A DNA stretch of 64,000 nt from Ottelia alismoides (lineage: Eukaryota > Streptophyta > Magnoliopsida > Alismatales > Hydrocharitaceae), in assembly GCA_037367405.1 (NCBI GenBank), contig JAZKJV010006949.1:62001-126000 (forward strand), read 5' to 3'. Of this stretch, positions 10,306 through 21,310 are shown one piece after another (positions within the stretch are counted from its first letter, which is position 1; each line of letters begins with the position of its first letter). A program made the position numbers and the translations under genes. Below the pieces are notes generated by a model. It saw only the letters and a program-made list of their open reading frames with translations. It searched no databases and was not told where the DNA came from.

Positions 10306-12081
10306 TAGGGGTGAGCATCAGGTCAAGCTCTTTTGAGTCGGCTGTGACCCGACCCAATGTCCATTTAATTTAATGGGACGTGAGTCGGACCACGATCCGT
10401 TACTTCAATTATAGCTGGCTCATGGCTCAAACCAACCCAATTAACGTGGCCTCGAATTTGTGTCCAAACGACCCATTTAATATTTTCTTAGTATGGAGGC
10501 CTAGAGAATAGTAAAAGTAAGTAAAGAACATACCATTAATAAATATCACGAGGAGCATGAATATAGAAGCAAATAGTAGAAACCAATGATTCACAGATAA
10601 AAAAAAGTGTATTATGCGATAGATACATAAGAAAAATAAGGAGAAGAGTGATAATTGTCATATAGTAAGAAAACTGATATAGCAATGAGAATGAGGAGCA
10701 ATACTACCGATGTTTGTTATAGGAGAAGAAAGAGAACATTACATGTACATATATGAAGTAAAGCTCGGTTAGAAATAACAATTGAAATATAATTGTATGT
10801 GATCATGGTTTGTTATATGAACCTTCTTATTGGGTCGAGCCGGTGGGATCATATGTTTAGGTCTAGATTGGCTCGATCTTGGCATGTTTATTTAATAGCT
10901 CAAAATTTTGACCCAAATCTAGGGTGGAGCATTGGGCTGGGCTGGCCCGGACCTGACCCTGACCCGACCCACTAAAGCCTGAACCCGGCCCGAACCCAAT
11001 GTAAATATGGGCCGGGCTCGGGTCTCTATATTTTCCTAAATTTTATTTTAGACCGGGCCCAACCCAAACCCGCGGGGGCCCGAGTTGGCCCGACCCGGGC
11101 CGCTCCCCTCCAAGGAAGTTGCATAAGAAATAAACTGCAGTATTTTACCTTGCACAGTGGACCATAATAAACAAATTTTTTTTGTTTACTCATTGTTCTT
11201 GCATGTCTTAATTTATTTTCCTTAGTATAGATTGGTCAATGATGCTCGTATTTTATTGCTTCTGTGTATATAATGACGTTAAATATATCCTCTTAGCCTT
11301 TCCTTCGTTATACATATCCATTCTCTACAGAAATGAACATGAAACAAAGAGTTTGAGAATGCAAATACCGTTTTCTTTCAAGTTAATCACCATTCTATCC
11401 CATCAGGAGTTTATTCTCTGTTTGCATAGCATTAGCAGGTCCTCCTGGATTGCAATCCAAAGGATGGACTGTATGGATCCTTTTAATATTTAGTGGGAAT
11501 ATCCTACAGATTTAGGTTGTTTGGATCACTGCATGTCTAGTGTTTGTGGAATACTTATCCATGTAATATTATCTATATATATATATATATATAACAAATA
11601 GCTATTTATGAGAATGCAAGATGGAAGTCAGTGATGTTTTTCATACTAATATAAAAAACCTATCCATTTGGATACGCAAGAAGACTAATGGACGAATTTG
11701 TAGGAAATCTAATACACAACAATATGATAAAATCGAATGTCGAACATGAGATCAAAAAACCAGATACATTTCAGAAAAAAAATGACAACACGGACTAACT
11801 TTACATTACCGTAGCCCTAAACAATACCGACGAGCGGGATGAACTCGGCCCGAAATTGGGCCCAAACCCAGAGGCCTTGGACCGAGCTCGGGTCACTAAT
11901 TTACACAAAAATCCAAACTTCGACACCCACGACCTGAGAAAAATTAACGGACCAGGTGGAGCTTTTTCGGGTTAAGCTGACTCGAGCCCAATGCTCCACC
12001 CTTGCACTGAGTTCGAGGCTTTTAGCCAAGCACGTGGGTCGAATTTGTCAGCTGGTCAGGCCGGCCAACCTGCTCACCCTA
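10306..12081. mobile_element. hAT-like non-autonomous element, outer member of a nest
   Basis: The ends are TAGGGGTGAGCA at 10306 and TGCTCACCCTA ending at 12081, an imperfect inverted pair of the TAGGG...CCCTA type found in plant hAT MITEs. The ends are rich in 'gggtc', 'gacccg' and 'ggctcg' words. The inner element at 10920-12003 splits it. No matching 8-bp target duplication was found (tttaaaag against cctgaacg), so the borders rest on the inverted repeats alone. Confidence 0.55.
10920..12003. mobile_element. hAT-like element with GGGCC/GGCCC-rich ends, nested
   Basis: The left end TAGGGTGGAGCATTGGGCT and right end AGCCCAATGCTCCACCCTT are near-perfect inverted repeats. Subterminal DNA on both sides is packed with GGGCCGGGCTCGGG-type words, while the middle is AT-rich with a TA repeat at 11573-11592. 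No target duplication is evident. No transposase frame is seen, so it is non-autonomous. Confidence 0.65.
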
Positions 12082-12219
12082 CCTGAACGGAATAGATAGA
12101 TTGTTTTCTCCGTGAAGGCCAGAGTGGACAGCTTTTGGGTTGATCGGAACTGTCGGAAGTGAAAGCATTTTTAAACCCTAAACCCCGACTACACCACTCC
12201 ACTATCTCCGTGATCTCCC

Positions 12220-12359
12220 ATGGCGACCACCATCCCGTCCTCCCTGAGGTTCTTCTGTCGCTCCAGACCACTCCGGACGGCCATAGCGAAGCTCGCCAAG
12301 GCCAAGGCCTCTCCTCGCCCTCCCCTCCGCTTCCCTGCCTCCGCTCCTCGCTTCCTCCG
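12220..12359 (+). CDS. NFD6-like: NFD6-like protein, exon 1 (mitochondrial presequence)
   Basis: The start ATG lies in a good plant context (cccATGGCG), after a GC-rich leader that includes 'aaaccctaaacccc'. The exon encodes MATTIPSSLRFFCRSRPLRT and continues rich in Arg, Ala, Ser and Pro with no acidic residues, a typical mitochondrial targeting sequence. It ends at CG|GTAACG; reading through would hit TAA at once, so splicing is required. Joined to exon 2 it gives LR-SPVETSF, the boundary expected for plant NUCLEAR FUSION DEFECTIVE 6. NFD6 is known from Arabidopsis as a small mitochondrial protein needed for polar nuclear fusion in the female gametophyte. The hAT-like element ending at 12081 lies just upstream, so the promoter may include transposon sequence. 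Confidence 0.75.
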
Positions 12360-12417
12360 GTAACGCCGACATAAAACCCCAATTAGCTCTCCATCTCTCT
12401 GACTTTGCATTGTGAAG

Positions 12418-12539
12418 GTCCCCCGTGGAGACGAGCTTCTGCGCGGAGTCGCTCCTCCCCATCCACAGCGCCACCTCTTCCGCTCTGATGACCTCCATGC
12501 TCTCATTGTCCCTCCGCGGTTACGGGTGTCTCGCCAAAG
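12418..12539 (+). CDS. NFD6-like: NFD6-like protein, exon 2 (conserved core)
   Basis: The exon follows a 58-bp intron (GTAACG...TGTGAAG), short for a plant, and encodes [18 protein letters not shown], then [16 protein letters not shown]. This matches the conserved NFD6 pattern as I recall it: SPVE, a Cys near CxES, then LLP.H(S/T)AT.SAL.TSML followed by a YG motif. It ends at AAA G|GTGCCA. The next exon must start two bases into a codon. Base composition is far more GC-rich than the flanks, as expected for a plant 5' exon pair. Identification is from memory of the family, not a search. Confidence 0.75.
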
Positions 12540-12669
12540 GTGCCATATCTGTTATGCCATTTCGTTCTTCCTTGATTCCCTTTATTCCAGTTTAGATGGA
12601 TTCCTTAAAAAAAGAAATTAAACCTGCTGTACGTTGAACACATTCTTAGACACTGCTTTCTGGTGCAAC

Positions 12670-12877
12670 CATGTTATCAAATTTCAACGAAATTCGGTCG
12701 AATTTTTTTGTTGAATATCAATATCATGTTGAAATCGAAATTTGACCGAAATGACCAAAATGATCGAAATATGAGGGTCTAGTACAAAGAATGATCGAAA
12801 TTTTGGTCGAAATTCGATTGAAATTCCGTTTTAGTCAATCATCGAAATGGTGATCGAAACCGACATTTAGGACCTTG
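12670..12877. mobile_element. hAT-like palindrome-array MITE, subfamily B, copy 1
   Basis: A 208-bp element is filled with variants of TTCGACCGAAATTTCG. Ends are CATGTTATCAAATTTC and, read inward from the right, CAAGGTCCTAAATGTC. Flanking 8-mers ggtgcaac and gttgcaac match at 7 of 8 positions. It lies in proposed intron 2 of the NFD6-like gene. Copies at 32516 and 33590 belong to the same subfamily in opposite orientation. Confidence 0.8.
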
Positions 12878-12937
12878 GTTGCAACTACGATATATTTGTT
12901 GTTTTCCTTCTTTGTTTACTCTCCATGAAACCATTAG

Positions 12938-13017
12938 GCAATTTCGCCTTTGAACTATCGGATACGGTGGTCTTCCTTGCTCGATCTCTGCGTTTAGAAG
13001 TCCTTACGAGGCATTAA
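12938..13017 (+). CDS. NFD6-like: NFD6-like protein, proposed exon 3
   Basis: An acceptor after a pyrimidine-rich tract (ccattAG) at 12936-12937 restores the phase left by exon 2 and gives NFAFELSDTVVFLARS... ending LTRH and TAA at 13015-13017. The complete model would be about 113 residues, with intron 2 (12540-12937) holding the 208-bp MITE at 12670-12877. An alternative acceptor at 12590 would stop after one codon but implies a 51-bp intron. I have no family memory that fixes this C-terminus. Confidence 0.35.
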
Positions 13018-13159
13018 GTTGAATGTGGTTGGAATGGATTGGTACATGCGTTATGATACCACTTAAGTATAGGTCAATATGATGGATATGTTATTTTACT
13101 TATATTACCGATATTTATGGATCTCTAAATAAAACACTTGATTGCATTCTGAAAGGAAA

Positions 13160-16055
13160 GTGTAAGGATAGTCATGCGCAGATGAGGTTGTGTACTCGAG
13201 AGGAGCTAGTGAGGCTCGATGCGTTGGAGGACTACATGGACCTGGAGGAGGAGGAACTGATTAGCAAAGACATTGTCAAGAGAATTATTGAGTAGGAGGA
13301 TAGAAAACAGGAGGTGGAGTGCCAACAAAGAGTGCGACAAAAGTGGTTGAAAGAAGGGGACATAAATATGAGATTCTTCCACGCAGTTGCTAGTGATCGT
13401 AGGCATCCGAACATGATCCATTCGATTGAAGTGGGTGGTAATGTTTTTAGAGGGAAGTTGTGGTGACAAGAGTGAAGACCAATCATTTTTGAAGTGAGAC
13501 CATGAGATTGCCGCACAATTGTTCTAGGTGGCTTGGCCTGAGTGTTAGGTGGATTTCTGAGCACAAGACTGGTGGTTTGATTAGGTCTTTTAGTGAGCAG
13601 GAGGTAAGGATGGTGGTCTTCGCTCTTAACTGGACAGGTCCAGATGGCGACACCTTCTCCCACTGTAAGTAGGATTGGCTACATGGATTCTTGCTTAAAT
13701 TCATGTTGAAAGGTCCGACTATTTTTTATGATGGCCGTCGGCTACCTAACGCAACCCCTACAAGGGGGATTTGAAGTTTGAACCCTGATTTTTTGGGTGG
13801 TAGACACACTGCACTACCACCAGAGCATTAGAGTGGGTCTCACAAGTGTTCGGTTCAGAAGGATTTTCGATTTTTTTCATGGAGTTCTTGGAGATGATGT
13901 TTGATGAGATGGTGGCTATGATTGCAAAATTTGTTTCTCGGAATTACGATTTTGACAGATTGAATCACTTATTTTTGTTCTTGCTACCAAAGAAGGATGT
14001 AACTACGAGAGTGGAGGATTTTCGTCCCATAACACTATCCAATGCAATAACATTTCAACAACATTTCGGTGTTGACAGATTGAATCTGATTGCGGCTAAA
14101 CTTCTGGAAAACCAATTGCGAGGTGTTTTAGGCAACACCATTTCAACAATACATAGTGTTTTCCTTTTTGGGAGTCAGATGATGGACATCGCGGTTATGA
14201 CTTTGGAGGTTGTGGCTGACTAGAGGAGGCATAATGTTAGAGCAGTCTTATGGAAGGTTGATTTCTCAAAGATTTACGATTGTGTCGATTGACATTTTCT
14301 ATGGGCATTGCTGCATAGAAGCGGATTCTCAAATGTCTGGATTGGTTGGATAAAGAGGTGTGTGTTTGGCCCATGATGTCACACTTTGTCCTAGTTATCC
14401 TCTTGACTCGGTGGCTTTTGGTGTGATTCCTCCAAACCAGCAAATTGGCTATAGAAACAATCTGTCTCTTTGTTCTTTTCCTCTTCCCGCCCTACTTCTT
14501 TTGTGTGCAAAGATTCTTAACATATCTTTTAAGGTCAGGCATGTAGTCTATGGCCTTATCTAGTAGAAGCTTAGAAATGATTACCTTCATGAAAGCTTCT
14601 ATCTCCTCAATTTCTGTTGTGACTACTTGAGAGAGGACGTGTCCCTGCCCATACGTTGCTGATATGATTATATTCACGGAGGGTTGTCCATAGAGTTGCA
14701 GGAGGTATGCCGATGGTTTCTGATATCATTAGTTTGATTTTTGGTTTAGTACTGATTCATGCCAATTCCGAATTTATGCCTTTTGGCTTTTCTGAGAATG
14801 AAATTTCTCTGTGTGAAAGTTGTTGAGATTGCCAAGAGCTGAGTTGCCATGTGGCTACCTTGGCCTTTAATTGGTGGGTGGTAGCTTGAGTAGATTGAGT
14901 CGTTTCCCCTGATTGAGAGGTTGGAGTAGAAGCTCTCTAGCCGGAAGACTACTTGTTTATCGAGAGGGAGCATATTGGTCTTGTTATAATGTTGGCCATC
15001 CCCATCTTCTTTTTGTCATCTAAGTTTCTTCCAGTTGGCATCCGAAAAAGCGCTTAAAAACCATTATGAGGCATTTCTTTTGGTCGTCCTCAAGTGAGTC
15101 CAAGGGAATAGCTCTGGTTGATTGGAAGATAATTACGATGCCCAAGGAGGATGCGGGTCTTGGGATTCACAGTCTGGTAGAGTTGAACAAGGTTTTGATG
15201 TCCAAATGGATCGCTCGTATCTGGAGTGATTGTAACTTTTTGGTTTGTACTCGGGCGCAGAAAATTCACAAGGCTTTTGCGACTTTGCCGGATCAGGGTC
15301 AGTTGGGTGTTGGCCCCTCACTTCTGGCTCGATATTTGTTTCGTGATGTAGGTTGTGAGGTCATTTTGAGGCCCATCCTTGATGATGGGAGATGTTTTCG
15401 ATTTTGGCTTGATGTTGGGATATAAAACGGGAATTTAGCTGCGAGATTCCTGCGATGGGTGGCTCAAGCAGCAGATCCTAATGATACTATTGCTGAGGTG
15501 TAGGATGATACGTCTTTTTCCATTCATTTAGATCCAATCTCTCGGATCATAGGGTAGGGGAATTTTGGAGATACCGACGGTTCTTGAGGATCAGGAGGGC
15601 CCTTCTGAGGGACGTGATTGTTGGAGATGGTTTGACAGGCACTTTTTAGATGGTAAGGCATATAGCTCCATCATAGGATCAACGCCTTTTGATCCCGGTG
15701 GATGCGTTGAAGATTGCAGAGAATCTGGAGGTGGAAGAATTTGTTGCATGTTAAGATCATTGTCTGGATTTTGAGGCATGATTCTTTTATGACGGGCAAG
15801 GTTTGCTTGTATCCTTCCAAATGCAAACGCTACGTGTAGCATGTTCTCAGGTTATGTTGAGGACACATGTCACTTCTTCTTCTCCTAGGGTAGTTCCATG
15901 GAGGTATGTACTAGTTTTGGGCTCACACAAATTGCGATGGGCTGTGGCACGACATTCTGGGATACCGTTGTCTCTAATTGGAGGGGTTCAAACAGTGAGA
16001 GAAAGAGCATAGTCGCTGTTGTCTGGGCTGTAAGAAAATTATTTTTGGTTGCATT
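13160..16055 (+). pseudogene. L1-type LINE ORF2 remnant
   Basis: Fragments in changing frames follow the order of an L1 ORF2. The linker between endonuclease and RT reads QKWLKEGDINMRFFHAVAS. RT reads FLFLLPKKDVTTRVEDFRPI and WKVDFSKIYDCVD. The later domain begins at 15066 with MRHFFWSSSSESKGIALVD and WKIITMPKEDAGLGIH. The last recognisable piece is GDGRCFRFWLD-like sequence near 15400, with weaker traces to about 16055. Stops and frameshifts are frequent, the FADD box region is destroyed, and a SINE interrupts it at 13648. It lies directly after the NFD6-like gene. Confidence 0.8.
13648..13851 (-). mobile_element. candidate tRNA-derived SINE with an RTE-like 3' tail
   Basis: It sits inside the L1 between the imperfect 11-bp repeats ggtccagatgg (13637-13647) and ggttcagaagg (13852-13862). 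On the minus strand the 5' part contains GGTTCAAAC, close to a Pol III B box, preceded by a Gly/Val-tRNA-like stretch. The 3' part reads 'ccatgtagccaatcctactt', which matches the 3' end of the RTE LINEs here ('catgtagccgatcctactt'). tRNA head plus borrowed LINE tail is the expected layout of a SINE moved by RTE. The A box is weak. Confidence 0.5.
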
Positions 16056-17325
16056 TTTCCTGCCATAAAACGTGAAATAAATACTTTATCAAATAGAAAA
16101 TTAAATCAACAAGCTACACGATTTTATTTCATGTGATTCCGACTCCGTTTACCCTAGATATTCCATATTTAGTGGAGATGGGTTGGATGATGATGAGATC
16201 ATCGAACTTACTTTTTAAATGTATTTATCATTCAATAAAAATCAAGGAAATTATGAATTTTCCCTGATTAGTTGATGCTTAATTTTTATGATGGTATTTT
16301 GATCAACGACCATTGAATGAGAGTTTTATGACAAAAAACCCTATTTTATCCTACAATAGTTGGACAACTTTTACATGAAAAACCATGAACATGTTTGCTT
16401 GATATACTTAGAAATTTAAGGTCATTAAAAGTATTTTAAGATGCCTAAATTTATGAGTGATTACTATATAGTATAATGCCGGTCATCAAAGTTGATCGAT
16501 AAAACTGCAAGTATATTGATATTATTTTGTATTGTTCTCAATCGGAATGATGATGGTGTTTAGATTGGGTTGTGCTGGCTTGGTTACGTAATTAACGCCT
16601 TACATGTCAAGGAAATGCTCCCTCCTGGTATATACTCGAGCGTCTGACCGAATCCATTTTTGAGGAAAGAGTAATATGATTATGTCAAGTTGTACTCTAA
16701 TTATTAAAATACAAAATAATACGTACTTGTGAAAGCTATTACTATATAGTAATATCAAGTACCACCCTAAATGCTTGTTGGTTGATTGGATCGATAATTG
16801 ATTTAATAAGATTAAATCGAATTAGATCCAATTAAATAAACACTCTATTATGAATCGAGATGTAATTCCCTTGGAAGAATTAATCACGTGAATATGATTC
16901 ATAATGATTAATTAAAAATTTGAATGGGATATGAAGAATCCTTTAAAATGATATCCATGGTCTCTCGTCAAGGCGAATGGACCCGTTGCCATGGATTGTA
17001 TGCTGGAGACACCTATCCGAAGTAATAACTCGTATATACAAGCACACATGGATTGGGCTCTTTGCTTCTCGAAAGAGTAAGGTCGTATGCATAGTGACCA
17101 TAATATTGATTCCTCGTATAATTGAGGCAGTATTGGATTGCGTATAGCGAGTTCTATTTCAGTTGAAAGTGGTAAGTATATCTCTTGCTTTGAAAATGAA
17201 TAATGGAATGGACTTTTAAAGTTGAAAAAGTAAGACTAATTTGATTAAATCCTTAATCAAAGAATCTTAACTCAAATATATAATTATTTATATGTTCTAA
17301 TAAGTGCATTCTTATTCTCAGATAT
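16056..17325. other. unassigned AT-rich DNA upstream of the Copia gag
   Basis: No gene is seen. If the Copia element starting at 17326 kept a 5' LTR it should be here, but nothing resembles its LTR at 24528-25577 and no clear primer site was found. The segment just before gag ends with an intron-like 'ttcttattctcag'. It may be leader sequence of the element after loss or replacement of the LTR. Confidence 0.35.
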
Positions 17326-17461
17326 GAAATCCATGAACCCACTCAACATGCTTATTGAGGTCAACCAGTTGATCGGACCAAATTATTTTGATTGGATCCG
17401 TAATTTGGAGCTTGTTCTCTCGCTAGAGCGCATCAGCTATGTGCTTACCCAGAAAATGAAT

Positions 17462-17477
17462 GAAAATTCTCTTACAT
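17462..17477 (+). repeat. target-site duplication of the RTE LINE, left copy
   Basis: The 16-bp sequence gaaaattctcttacat is exactly repeated at 20595-20610 and marks the insertion point in Copia gag. Confidence 0.95.
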
Positions 17478-18016
17478 GACAAACAACAACAACAACAAAG
17501 CCTTTTCCCACAATTAAGTAGGGTCGGGTACATGGATTCCTCGCCTCCATTCAGATCTATTATGGGTCAATCCTGTGCTTATATAAAAAAACTAAGATCC
17601 TTTCGTATAGTCTCTTTCCATCACTTCTTGGCCGTCCTCGCCCTCTCTTAACCGGCTCAACATCCCAACACTCGCATCTCCTAACTGGTGCATCAACTGA
17701 TCTTGTTTGCAAATGACCAAACCATTTTAAGCGGTCTTCTCACATCTTATCCTCGATCGGAACTACACCAACTTTCTTTCTGATTGCATCATTCCGAATC
17801 CGATCTTTACGTGTCTGTCCACATATCCACCTTAGCATTTTCATTTCTGCGACAACCATTCTCTGCACATGTCTATGGTTCACATGCCAACATTCAGATA
17901 TATATAGAGCATAGCAGGTCTCACGGCTTCTTTGTAAAACTTTCCTTTAATTTTTAAAGGAATTTTCTTATCACAGAGAACATCAGAGGCTTCTCTCCAC
18001 TTTAGCCAGCTTGCAT

Positions 18017-18953
18017 TTATTCTATTAATAACATCTCCATCAATTTCCCCATCATGTTGCAAAATAAATCCCAGATATCTAAAAGAATCTCTCTTCTGAA
18101 TATTATCGTCATAATTTTCACATCGATTCCTTCGCCATTCCTTCCATCAAAGGTGCACTCCATATATTCCATCTTAGCCCTACTTATACGAAAACCTTTA
18201 GTCTCCAACTCATGTCTCCAGACCTCAAGCTTCTCATTTACTCCATCTTTAGTCTCGTCAATCAACACAATATCATCAACAAATAACATGCACCAAGATA
18301 ACTCATCCTGAATGTGACTTGTCAACTCATCCATAATCAAAGTAAAAAGAAATGGATCCGAAGGTGACCTTGATGTAAACCAATGTTGATGTCAAAATAG
18401 TCAATCTTCCCAGACGGGGTCCTTACACAAGATAAAGCCCTATCATACATGTCCTTTAAGAGGTTAATGGATAGGACATATACTTGTCTCTTCTCCAAAA
18501 CTCTCCACAATATCTCTCGTGGGACAGAATCGTAAGCCTTCTCCAAATCAATAAAGATCATATGGAGGTTCTTCCTTTTAGCTCTATAAATCTCCATTGT
18601 TCTCATCAGCAAATGGATGGCTTCAATAGTTGAGCGACCTGGCATGAATCCGAATTGGTTTTCTTTTACGTTGGAAAGTTGCCTCAACCTTCTTTCGGTC
18701 ATACGTTCCCAAATTTTCATAGCGTGACTCATAGCTTGATACCTCTGCAATTTGAACAATTTTGAATGTCTCCTTTATTCTTATAAAGAGGCACCACGAC
18801 ACTCCTCCTCCAATCTTCAGGCATTTTCTTGATTCGCCAAATAACATTGAATAGATTCGTAAGCCAAGTCAAACCATGCTCACTTAAAACTCTCCATATT
18901 TCTACAGGGATGTCATCCGACCCTACACCTTTTCTAGGTCTCATAACCTTCAA
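18017..18953 (-). pseudogene. RTE reverse transcriptase, broken
   Basis: On the minus strand the RT starts MKVMRPRKGVGSDDIPVEIW and continues [35 protein letters not shown] and IFIDLEKAYDSVPREILW. The catalytic box reads LFVDDIVL where FADD is usual. Frames change at about 18730 and at 18340-18400, near the HQG motif, so no intact protein is possible. RTE RT performs target-primed reverse transcription at nicked host DNA. Confidence 0.85.
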
Positions 18954-19208
18954 AGCCTCCTCTACTTCCTTTTTTTATATCCGTCTATAGCTTGCACGAT
19001 TCAAGTAACTTTCACTACTAGCTAGATCACTCAAACTGATTTCTCTATTTCCTTCCCCAATGAAAAGTTTATGGAAGTATTGCTCCCATCTAATCTTTAT
19101 ATCCTTCTGAGTAACAAGCACATAACCATCCTCGTTCTTAATTCATCTCACATGAGAAAGGTCTTTGGTCTTTCTTTCTCTTGCTTTGGCCAACTTGAAT
19201 ATATCCTT

Positions 19209-20567
19209 CTACCCCTTCTTAGAGTCGAGATTTTTATACAAAACTTCATAAGCTTTTGACTTAGCTTCGTTTACAGCCTTCTTTGCTTCCTTCTTCGCTA
19301 ATTTGTAGTTTGTGTCAATTTCCTTCATTCTATCCATATACTTAGCTTTAAAGCATGCTCTTTTAATTTTTAACTTCTCTTGCACCACTTCATTCCACCA
19401 CCAAGCCTTCTTTTGACCTTGAGCTCCTCCTTTTGACTCGTCTAGCATCTTATTGGCTACCTTTTGAATAGAAGATGCTACTACCTCCCACATCTCGTTT
19501 TCCTTTCCGCTACAATCCCATGATAAGTCTTCTAAAACTTTCTCCCCGAAGCTCGATTTCTTCAGTGGAAGATTCCACCATCTAATTCTAGTGATCTTAG
19601 GAACCCTCATTTTCTTTACCAACCCTTTTAATTGTACATCCAAGACTAACAAACGATGTTGGGTTGTCAAACTTTCTCCTGGGATTACTTTGCAATCTTT
19701 ACAACACAACCGATCTCTTCTCCTCAACGCAAAGTACTCTATCTGTGTTCTAGTTGGCCCACTCTTATAAGTAATTAAATGCTCCTCCCTTTTCTTGAAG
19801 AGAGTGTTTGCGATAAATGATCATATGCCGTTACAAAATCCAGAATGACTTTTCTCTCTTCATTTCTATCCCCAAAACCATGTCCTTCATGAACACTAAC
19901 ATACCCTGAAGCATCTTTTCCCACATGTCCATTAAGATCTCCACCTATGCAAACCATCTCTCTTTTTGGGATTCCTTGTAAATCTTATCCAGATCCTCCC
20001 AAAAAGCTTGTTTAGTCCTTTCATCTAAACCAATTTGCGGTACATAAAATGAGATGATATTAAGAATTTCTTCTTCAAGCACCAATTTTAGCAAAATAAT
20101 CTGATCTCCGAATCTTTGCACCTCAACCACACGATCCTTCAAATCTTTATGAACAACCACCCCAACACCGTTTCTACCCTTATCTTTACCTGAATACCAA
20201 AGTTTAAAACCTGTCTTCTCGATTTCCCTTACTTTCTCTCCAACCCATTTAGTCTCTTGAAGACATGGATATTCATTCTTTCCATTGTATCCACTATCTC
20301 CATCAATTTTCCGGTTAAAGTGTCAATATTCCAACTACCAATCCGCAACTTTCGTTGCAATCTCTTTTGGGCTAACTTCTTTACTCGCATGCGTCCATTA
20401 TTTGAAAACCCTTGCAAATTTTGGACTGCATCCGGGCGGTGATGCAACGTAACTAGCTTAATTACCCGCATACATTCCTCATGCGAGAACTCTTGCAAAT
20501 TTTGAACTACATCCAGGCTGCGATATAGCTGCCCTTGCCAATTTTTCATTGCATTTGGGCGATGCAA
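19209..20567 (-). pseudogene. RTE N-terminal region and AP-type endonuclease, broken
   Basis: The endonuclease begins LRIGSWNIDTLTGKLMEIVD near 20330, the N-terminal motif of RTE endonucleases. Later fragments read GDLNGHVG (about 19940) and WWNLPLKK to KKSSFGEK (about 19570). Stops or shifts at about 20229, 19945 and 19775 break it. The N-terminal extension carries an 81-bp duplicated unit (DVVQNLQEFS against DAVQNLQGFS) at about 20400-20515. The endonuclease would nick target DNA to start integration. Confidence 0.8.
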
Positions 20568-20594
20568 CGCGTCGCAAGTAGGGAATGCCCCAAC

Positions 20595-20610
20595 GAAAAT
20601 TCTCTTACAT
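20595..20610 (+). repeat. target-site duplication of the RTE LINE, right copy
   Basis: Exact second copy of the 16-bp duplication at 17462-17477; Copia gag resumes here in frame. Confidence 0.95.
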
Positions 20611-21310
20611 TAGAAGATAAAAAATACAATGAAAAATATGTTGAAGATCATACGTTGGCCAGATGTTATATTATGGGATCTCTATCCAATGTGTTGCAAA
20701 AGCAACACATTGATATTGTTACTTGTCAAGATATAATACTGAATCTAAAAGAGATGTTCGGTGACGTTAACCACACTCAATGTTCCATTGTCATGAAAGA
20801 ATTTATTCGCTGCAAGATGTAGGAAGAGACTTCAGTTCGACTTCGAGAACATGTAGTCAAAATGTTTGGTTATCTTCGAACTGGAAACTCTTGGGGCTGA
20901 GATGGATGTAGAAATGTAGTCCGACTTCATTCTGTTGTCTCTGCCCAAGTCTTTCACCAACTTTGTGATATCGTACCACATGAACAAGTTGAACTGCTTT
21001 CCTCATTAAAGTTTGCAAAAGGCGTAATGAAGAAAGATAATCTTACCAGCAGTGCAATGGTTGTACATGCCAAAGGGAAGTGCATTCGAAAGCATGAGAC
21101 ACGGAAGGGTCGAGCTCAGAAAAAGAAGAAGGGTCAAATAGTTGGCTCATCTGCTCATGCTTCAACACTGACAGCATCGAAGAAGATCGATGTGTCATCA
21201 CAGCAAGTTGCTGGGGCACTAGAAGCATAACTGCCTAGATTACCTTAAAACGACTGAGAAAGATAAAGCCCCAGTATGTATAAAATCTACTTTAATCATT
21301 GAAATTTTCT

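Larger units (their letters stand above)
17478..20594 (-). mobile_element. RTE-clade LINE, near full length, inserted in Copia gag
   Basis: The element is 3.1 kb on the minus strand, flanked by an exact 16-bp duplication. Its 3' end (17478-17540) reads, on the minus strand, 'ccctacttaattgtggg' then 'aaaaggcttTG' and a TTG repeat, typical of plant RTE LINEs. It encodes an AP-type endonuclease and an RT. The length is close to that expected for a complete element. Two related 5'-truncated copies are at 57891-58938 and 61897-63494. Confidence 0.92.
17326..21240 (+). pseudogene. Copia gag, split by the RTE insertion
   Basis: From ATG 17326 the frame gives MKSMNPLNMLIEVNQLIG and NYFDWIRNLELVLS, the Copia Gag N-terminus. 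It is interrupted at 17478. Removing the LINE and one copy of its target duplication restores the frame from MNENSLT to LEDKKYNEKY. It continues QDIILNLKEMFGD to a stop at 20821. A decayed zinc knuckle (H.xx.GH..HNC) lies in another frame near 21195-21235. Gag forms the particle that packages element RNA; this copy is dead. Confidence 0.85.

Noticed and set aside
12074..12506. Three overlapping minus-strand frames of about 100 codons
   Set aside because: They are antisense shadows of the GC-rich NFD6-like exons, with no start context or homology of their own.
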